A DNA stretch of 16,481 nucleotides from an uncultured Faecalibacterium sp. GTDB lineage: Bacteria; Bacillota; Clostridia; Oscillospirales; Ruminococcaceae. Shown piece after piece: positions 12,556-16,481 of the stretch. A program made the position numbers and the translations under genes. Position 1 is the first letter of the stretch, and every line of letters starts with the position of its first letter. The DNA is taken from contig CAKSZM010000037.1 in the NCBI GenBank assembly GCA_934525735.1, positions 1-16,481 on the forward strand, written 5' to 3'. The notes below the pieces were generated by a model. The model saw nothing but the letters and a program-made list of their open reading frames with translations, was not told the DNA's origin and did not search any database.

Positions 12556-12582
12556 GACAATTGTCTTTACAATACTGACAAT
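12556..12582. promoter_or_regulatory. Candidate operator between DUF819 and epimerase genes
   Basis: ATTGTC (12560-12565) and GACAAT (12577-12582) form an inverted repeat with an 11-base spacer, and a further GACAAT at 12556-12561 overlaps as the palindrome GACAATTGTC. The dyad covers the -35 of the epimerase promoter. The regulator is not identified. Confidence 0.4.
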
Positions 12583-12594
12583 CTCGTATAAAAT
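12566..12594 (+). promoter_or_regulatory. Probable promoter of the dipeptide epimerase gene
   Basis: TTTACA (12566-12571) and TAAAAT (12589-12594) are separated by 17 bp. A TATAAA at 12587 with 15-bp spacing overlaps. The start would be about 50 bases before ATG 12652. Confidence 0.55.
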
Positions 12595-12621
12595 ATTACC
12601 ATGGATTTCATAATTTGGCAA
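12593..12621 (-). promoter_or_regulatory. Probable promoter of the DUF819 gene
   Basis: On the - strand, TTGCCA (12621-12616) and TAATAT (12598-12593) are separated by 17 bp. Its -10 abuts that of the divergent epimerase promoter, so polymerase binding at the two would compete. Confidence 0.5.
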
Positions 12622-12651
12622 TAATTTTTTATCGAAAGGGGTAGACTTTCC

Positions 12652-13749
12652 ATGAAAATCACAGAGGTTCGTCTTGGAATGATCTCGGTGCCGCTGCGGG
12701 TGCCCTTCAAAACGGCGCTGCGCTCGGTCAACAGCGTGGAGGATGTGGTGGTCGAGATCCACACCGACACCGGCGCGGTGGGCTACGGCGAGGCACCTCC
12801 CACCGGCGTCATCACCGGCGACACCACCGGCTCCATCATCGGGGCCATCCGCGACCACATCGCCAAGACCATCATCGGCCGGGATGTGGACGACTTTGAA
12901 GACCTGATGATCGCGCTGAATGCCTGCATCCAGAAGAACACCAGCGCCAAGGCCGCCGTGGATATGGCTCTGTGGGACCTGTACGGTCAGCTGTACAAGG
13001 TGCCGGTCTACAAGCTCATGGGCGGTGCAAGAAAGTCCATCGTCACCGACATCACCATCAGCGTCAACGACCCCGACGAGATGGTGCGGGACGCGCAGAA
13101 CGCCATTGCCCGCGGCTACGACTGCCTGAAGGTCAAGGTGGGCAAGGAGCCGGAAAAGGACATCGCCCGCCTGAGCGCCATCCGCGCCGCCGTGCCCAAG
13201 GAGACCCTCATCCGCATCGACGCCAATCAGGGCTGGACGCCGAAAGAGGCTGTCCGCATCCTGAACGGGATGCAGGAGCGCGGGCTGGACATTGAGTTCG
13301 TGGAACAGCCGGTCAAGGCCCACGACTTCGACGGCCTGAAGTACGTCACCGAGCGCTCCTATGTGCCGGTTCTGGCCGATGAGAGCGTATTCTCCCCGCA
13401 GGACGCGCTGACCATCATGCAGATGCGCGCCGCCGACCTTGTGAACATCAAGCTGATGAAGTGCGGCGGCCTGTACAACGCCCTCAAGATCGCATCGGCC
13501 GCCGAGGTCTACGGCGTGGAGTGCATGATCGGCTGCATGCTGGAAGCCAAGATCAGCGTGAACGCCGCCGTGCATCTGGCCTGCGCCAAGCAGATCATCA
13601 CCCGCGTGGATCTGGACGGCCCCGTGCTGTGCAGCGAGGATCCCATCCTCGGCGGCGCGGTGTTCAACGAGAAGGACATCACCGTCTCGGACGAGCCGGG
13701 TCTCGGCATCAAGGGCATCGAGCCGGGCAAGATCCGCTATCTGGACTGA
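12652..13749 (+). CDS. Dipeptide epimerase (L-Ala-D/L-Glu epimerase type, enolase superfamily)
   Basis: This 365-residue protein is a complete muconate-lactonizing-like enolase superfamily member, the length of Bacillus YkfB. It has an alpha/beta capping domain (about 1-125) and a TIM barrel. The base pair is Lys162 in LKVKVG and Lys267 in VNIKLMKCGG. Mg2+ ligands are Asp190 (RIDANQGW), Glu216 (EFVEQP) and Asp243 (LADES). The DxD at 320-322 (RVDLDG) is the signature that holds the dipeptide amino group in Ala-Glu epimerases. It would epimerise L-Ala-D-Glu from murein to L-Ala-L-Glu, though related enzymes act on other dipeptides and Asp/Glu preference cannot be read. GAAAGGGG lies 10 bases before ATG 12652. 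It is divergent from DUF819 and convergent with the PepD dipeptidase gene. Confidence 0.93.
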   Translation: MKITEVRLGMISVPLRVPFKTALRSVNSVEDVVVEIHTDTGAVGYGEAPPTGVITGDTTGSIIGAIRDHIAKTIIGRDVDDFEDLMIALNACIQKNTSAKAAVDMALWDLYGQLYKVPVYKLMGGARKSIVTDITISVNDPDEMVRDAQNAIARGYDCLKVKVGKEPEKDIARLSAIRAAVPKETLIRIDANQGWTPKEAVRILNGMQERGLDIEFVEQPVKAHDFDGLKYVTERSYVPVLADESVFSPQDALTIMQMRAADLVNIKLMKCGGLYNALKIASAAEVYGVECMIGCMLEAKISVNAAVHLACAKQIITRVDLDGPVLCSEDPILGGAVFNEKDITVSDEPGLGIKGIEPGKIRYLD

Positions 13750-13760
13750 GTTTACTGTAA

Positions 13761-13802
13761 AAAATACACCGTGCGACAACATATGCTGCACGGTGTATTT
13801 TT
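13761..13802. terminator. Bidirectional terminator between epimerase and pepD
   Basis: AAAATACACCGTGC (13761-13774) pairs perfectly with GCACGGTGTATTTT (13788-13801). T-runs follow the stem on both strands, so it serves both convergent genes. Confidence 0.9.
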
Positions 13803-13813
13803 ATGATTTGCTA

Positions 13814-15265
13814 TTACTCCCTGTAGGCCAGAATGGCTTTCAGGTACTCCCACACGCGCCCCACCGACGCGATGTCGGCGCGCTCGTTCGGGGTGTGGAC
13901 GTGGAGCAGGTCGGGACCGAAGGAGATGCAGTCCAGCCCGTCCACCTTACCCGAGAGGATGCCGCATTCCAGACCGGCGTGCAGGGCGACGATCTGCGGC
14001 TTTTCGCCGTATTGTGCTTCATACACGGCCACGCAGCGGTCCCGCAGGGCGGACTCCCGGGCGTAGACCCATGCCGGATAGTCGCCGTGGAACCGCACAC
14101 TGCCGCCCAGCAGCTCGGTGAGGGTCTGCACCTTGCGGGCCAGCAGCTCCTTGGCCGAGGGCACCGAGCTGCGCAGGGAAAAGCGCAGGATCACTTCCGC
14201 GTCGGCTGTTTCGGCCACGCCGAGGTTCAGCGAGGTCTCCACAAGCCCCGTCACATCCATGCTCATGGCCTGCACGCCCCACGGCATCAGCAGCAGAGCC
14301 TTGCGCACCCGCTGGACGGATGCGGCATCCAGCACGGAAAACTCCCCGCAGCCCGTCTCGGTCAGCTGCAGGCGGATGTCCGGGTCTGCGGTGCCGTACT
14401 CGGCTTTCATCTGGGCGGCAAAGTCGGCTCCGGCGGCGCGGACTTCTTCGGTGATTCCGGCGGGCAGCACCAGCGTCACGCTGCTTTCCTTGGGGATGAC
14501 GTTTTCCTTGGCGCCGCCGGAGATGTTCTGCACGGCATACGCCGCGCCGTGATCTTCCAGCAGAGTCAGGTAGCGTCCCAGCAGGGCGACGGCATTGGCA
14601 CGGCCTTTGTGGATCTCGGTGCCGGAGTGTCCGCCCTGCAGGCCGAGGATATCCGCCTTCACGGCGGTGCCGGTCAGAGCGGTGCGGGTGACAGGCAGAT
14701 GGCACTCCGCCCGGCGGCCGCCTGCGCAGCCTGCGGTCAGCACGCCCTCTTCCTCCGAGTCGATGTTGAGCAGCAGACGTCCCTCAAGGTCGGAAAAGTC
14801 CATGGCGGAAGCGCCCAGCAGACCCACCTCTTCGCAGACGGTCAGCACCACTTCCAGAGCGGGGTGGGGAATGTCCTTTGCGTCCAGCACGGCCAGCGCA
14901 TAGGCCACGGCAATGCCGTCATCGCCGCCCAGCGTCGTGCCCTCGGCGCGGACGTAACCGCCGTCCACCACCGGGCGGATGGCGTCTTTTTCCAGATCCA
15001 GCGGGCAATCGGCGGTCTTGTCGCCCACCATGTCCAGATGCCCCTGCAAAATCAGACCCGGCTCGTTCTCGTAGCCCGGGGTGGCCGGAGCCTTGATGAG
15101 CAGGTTGCCCATTTCGTCCTGACGGCAGGCAAGGCCGCGCTCTTTTGCAAACTGTGCGCAGTAGTCGCTCAGCGCCTTTTCGTGGTGGGAGGTGTGGGGG
15201 ATGCGGCAGATCTCTTCAAAATAATGAAAAACCGAAGCCGGTTCCAGTCCGGTCAATGCACTCAT
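13814..15265 (-). CDS. pepD: Aminoacyl-histidine dipeptidase (peptidase M20C, PepD)
   Basis: This 483-residue protein matches the PepD/M20C family in length and motifs. The two-zinc site is read as His76 and Asp78 (LQGHLDMVGD), Asp115 (LGGDDGIA), Glu145 as general base and Glu146 as ligand (CEEVG), Asp169 (NIDSEEEG), and His455/His457 with the HVHTPNE end motif; ALHAGLECG (427-435) is also typical. GGHSG (211-215) lies in the inserted lid domain (about 180-380). The enzyme is a cytosolic dipeptidase with broad specificity, hydrolysing Xaa-His and other dipeptides. ATG 15265 is preceded by GGAGCGAG. Neighbouring the epimerase, it could take the L,L-dipeptide product, but it is also a common housekeeping peptidase. 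It is divergent from a MerR gene, with a palindrome over its -35. Confidence 0.94.
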   Translation of the reverse strand: MSALTGLEPASVFHYFEEICRIPHTSHHEKALSDYCAQFAKERGLACRQDEMGNLLIKAPATPGYENEPGLILQGHLDMVGDKTADCPLDLEKDAIRPVVDGGYVRAEGTTLGGDDGIAVAYALAVLDAKDIPHPALEVVLTVCEEVGLLGASAMDFSDLEGRLLLNIDSEEEGVLTAGCAGGRRAECHLPVTRTALTGTAVKADILGLQGGHSGTEIHKGRANAVALLGRYLTLLEDHGAAYAVQNISGGAKENVIPKESSVTLVLPAGITEEVRAAGADFAAQMKAEYGTADPDIRLQLTETGCGEFSVLDAASVQRVRKALLLMPWGVQAMSMDVTGLVETSLNLGVAETADAEVILRFSLRSSVPSAKELLARKVQTLTELLGGSVRFHGDYPAWVYARESALRDRCVAVYEAQYGEKPQIVALHAGLECGILSGKVDGLDCISFGPDLLHVHTPNERADIASVGRVWEYLKAILAYRE

Positions 15266-15309
15266 ATACTCTCGCTCCTTTATTCATAGGGTGAAATGCT
15301 TCTGTCCGT

Positions 15310-15338
15310 ATTCTAACAGATTCTGCAGCCGGATACAA
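15310..15338 (-). promoter_or_regulatory. pepD promoter
   Basis: On the - strand, TTGTAT (15338-15333) and TAGAAT (15315-15310) are separated by 17 bp. The -35 lies wholly inside one arm of the adjacent palindrome. Confidence 0.65.
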
Positions 15339-15353
15339 TGTGTTGTATCCGGC
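15328..15353. promoter_or_regulatory. Perfect 26-bp palindromic operator over the pepD -35
   Basis: GCCGGATACAA (15328-15338) and TTGTATCCGGC (15343-15353) are perfect 11-bp arms around TGTG. Covering a -35 box in a divergent region marks it as a regulator site. The adjacent MerR protein is the obvious candidate, though another factor is possible. Confidence 0.75.
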
Positions 15354-15375
15354 AAAATATTTTTACTGCCGGTGC

Positions 15376-15403
15376 TTGCAGACGGCGGGCCGGGTCGTAT
15401 AAT
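15376..15403 (+). promoter_or_regulatory. Promoter of the MerR gene
   Basis: TTGCAG (15376-15381) and TATAAT (15398-15403) are separated by 16 bp. The palindrome ends 22 bp upstream of the -35. Confidence 0.7.
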
Positions 15404-15471
15404 AAGAATAGTTACAAAAATAACATTCGAGCGGCTCTAAGGTTCCGCCGCCCGGAAAGGAGAACTTCGCC

Positions 15472-16290
15472 ATGCGCTATACCATCAGTGAAATGGCGTC
15501 GCTGCTGGGTGTGACCACTCATACCCTGCGGTACTACGAAAAAATGGGCCTCATCCGCCCCGAGGTGAACGAGGACACCGGCTACCGCTACTATACCGTC
15601 ACCGACACCCGCCGGTTCAACCTCTGCCGGGAGCTGCGCGCGGCGGAACTCTCGCTGGAAGAGTGCCGGGAGCTCATCGGCAGCCCGTCGGTGGAGCAGA
15701 GCGACGAGATGTTTGCCCGGCAGGCCGCCCGGCTGCGGCGCAGGCAGGTACTGGATGAGCTGTCCATCCGCTTTCTGGAAAAGATGCAGGAGCAGTACCG
15801 CACGCTGGAGCAGGATGCCGGGCGGGTCTGGGTACAGAACTTTCCGGAGATGTGGCGGCTGACCTTCTCACAGGAAGAGGAAGCCAGCCGCGACCGGGAA
15901 CTGCAGCAGGAAAAGGCGGAATGGCTGGAGTGTATGCCGGCTGCCCGCTGGGCCAGCCGCCTGCCCCGGCGGGTGATGGAACAGTTCCGGGTGGGGCGCA
16001 ACGAGTACGATTACGGCCTGATGATGGAGGCCGACGCTGCCCGCAGGCTGGGCCTGCAGCGCACCCGGCATGTGGAGGTGGTGTGCGGCGGCGATTATCT
16101 TGTCACCATCTGGAAAAAAGATTACCGCGGCTCCTTCGGGTGGGACTCGCTGGAAACCCTGCACGATGAGATCGTGCGGCGCAGCTTCCGGGCGGTGGGC
16201 GAGACCTTCAGCAGCATCGTGGCCAGCCGCCAGCAGCCGGACGGCAGCGTTGTGAACTACCATCATACCCGGACGAAGATCTATACGTGA
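15472..16290 (+). CDS. MerR-family regulator with a C-terminal effector-like domain
   Basis: This 272-residue protein begins with a typical MerR helix-turn-helix and wing: YTISEMASLLGVTTHTLRYY (3-22), KMGLIRPEVNEDTGYRYY (24-41), then the second helical pair to about 70. A long helix (about 76-118) should form the antiparallel dimer coiled coil. The remainder (about 119-272) is larger than in metal-sensing MerR proteins and lacks cysteine-pair metal sites, so a small-molecule sensing domain of the BmrR/GyrI-like kind is likely, though not shown. AAAGGAGA precedes ATG 15472. It is divergent from pepD and followed by a promoter with a long spacer typical of MerR activation, so its target may be the truncated downstream gene, pepD, or both. 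Confidence 0.9.
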   Translation: MRYTISEMASLLGVTTHTLRYYEKMGLIRPEVNEDTGYRYYTVTDTRRFNLCRELRAAELSLEECRELIGSPSVEQSDEMFARQAARLRRRQVLDELSIRFLEKMQEQYRTLEQDAGRVWVQNFPEMWRLTFSQEEEASRDRELQQEKAEWLECMPAARWASRLPRRVMEQFRVGRNEYDYGLMMEADAARRLGLQRTRHVEVVCGGDYLVTIWKKDYRGSFGWDSLETLHDEIVRRSFRAVGETFSSIVASRQQPDGSVVNYHHTRTKIYT

Positions 16291-16343
16291 GAGAGTTTTG
16301 TCACCTCTCACAAAAACTCGTGATATTTTTGTCAAAATGACCC

Positions 16344-16374
16344 TTGACCTTCGCGCTGCTCTAACGTGTAAACT
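16344..16374 (+). promoter_or_regulatory. Promoter with 19-bp spacer, MerR-type candidate
   Basis: TTGACC (16344-16349) and TAAACT (16369-16374) are separated by 19 bp, the over-long spacing that MerR-family activators correct. A 17-bp reading with TGTAAA (16367-16372) as -10 is possible but has a poorer -10. A hairpin, ACTTTGTT (16372-16379) with AACAAAGT (16388-16395), follows at the transcript start. Confidence 0.55.
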
Positions 16375-16467
16375 TTGTTTATCGAGTAACAAAGTCTGTC
16401 TTTTGGCTTTGCTGCTCCGACAGAGTACACGATCGAGAAGAAAGAGAAACAGAAGGAGAAACACACT

Positions 16468-16481
16468 ATGAGCGAAAAGAT
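16468..16481 (+). CDS. Start of a gene cut off by the window end
   Basis: ATG 16468 opens a frame, MSEK, that runs off the window. AGAAGGAGAA lies 7 bases upstream and the long-spacer promoter about 95 bases upstream. Too little is present to identify it; position suggests it is a target of the MerR protein. Confidence 0.6.

Noticed and set aside
12154..13791. A 545-codon open frame on - across the DUF819 and epimerase genes
   Set aside because: It runs antisense to the epimerase and through its promoter region, and has no recognisable domain.
13793..15289. A 498-codon open frame on + opposite pepD
   Set aside because: It is antisense to a protein with a full set of M20 zinc-site motifs; the translation is H/Q/G-rich shadow sequence.

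Overview
The window looks like chromosomal DNA from a moderately GC-rich Firmicute (Bacillota), most likely an Oscillospiraceae/Ruminococcaceae gut anaerobe of the Faecalibacterium type. This assignment rests on gene content (IreB-type phosphoprotein, LrgAB, Rrf2 next to cysK, MMPL exporter with an xxxLxxG-repeat partner, DUF819 with a dipeptide epimerase), strong AGGAG-type ribosome sites, consensus sigma-A promoters and GC-rich hairpin repeats between genes. It is an inference, because no 16S rRNA or marker gene is present.

Layout. 1-1238: 3' end of an ireB-like gene on +, converging on a tRNA-dihydrouridine synthase gene on -. 1239-1690: two palindromic repeat clusters and the cysK terminator. 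1691-3323: cysK (-) divergent from an Rrf2 regulator (+), each with a near-consensus promoter. 3371-4621: lrgA-lrgB operon (+), where lrgA appears to start at ACG. 4720-9686: a two-gene - strand operon (MMPL transporter, then a secreted xxxLxxG heptad-repeat protein) divergent from a TetR regulator, with a perfect dyad below the operon promoter and a degenerate copy above it. 9703-10290: tRNA-Val(GAC), its terminator, and a repeat region that carries two antisense copies of the tRNA 3' end. 10331-11282: a 39-bp palindrome, a small AT-rich membrane-protein gene, more hairpins, and a small gene whose 5' end is frameshifted by a perfect 17-bp tandem duplication. 11291-15403: DUF819 membrane protein (-), dipeptide epimerase (+) and PepD-type M20 dipeptidase (-), which together suggest a murein-peptide or dipeptide use locus. 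15472-16481: a MerR-family regulator, then a promoter with a likely 19-bp spacer driving a gene cut off by the window end.

How the genes fit together. Four modules consist of a regulator next to its probable target: Rrf2 with cysK (cysteine synthesis), TetR with the MMPL operon (export), MerR divergent from pepD, and MerR upstream of the truncated last gene. The epimerase would convert L-Ala-D-Glu to L-Ala-L-Glu, PepD could then hydrolyse dipeptides, and DUF819 is a candidate membrane partner. Most of the unexplained structure lies between 9750 and 11300, where small tandem duplications and hairpin repeats are concentrated.
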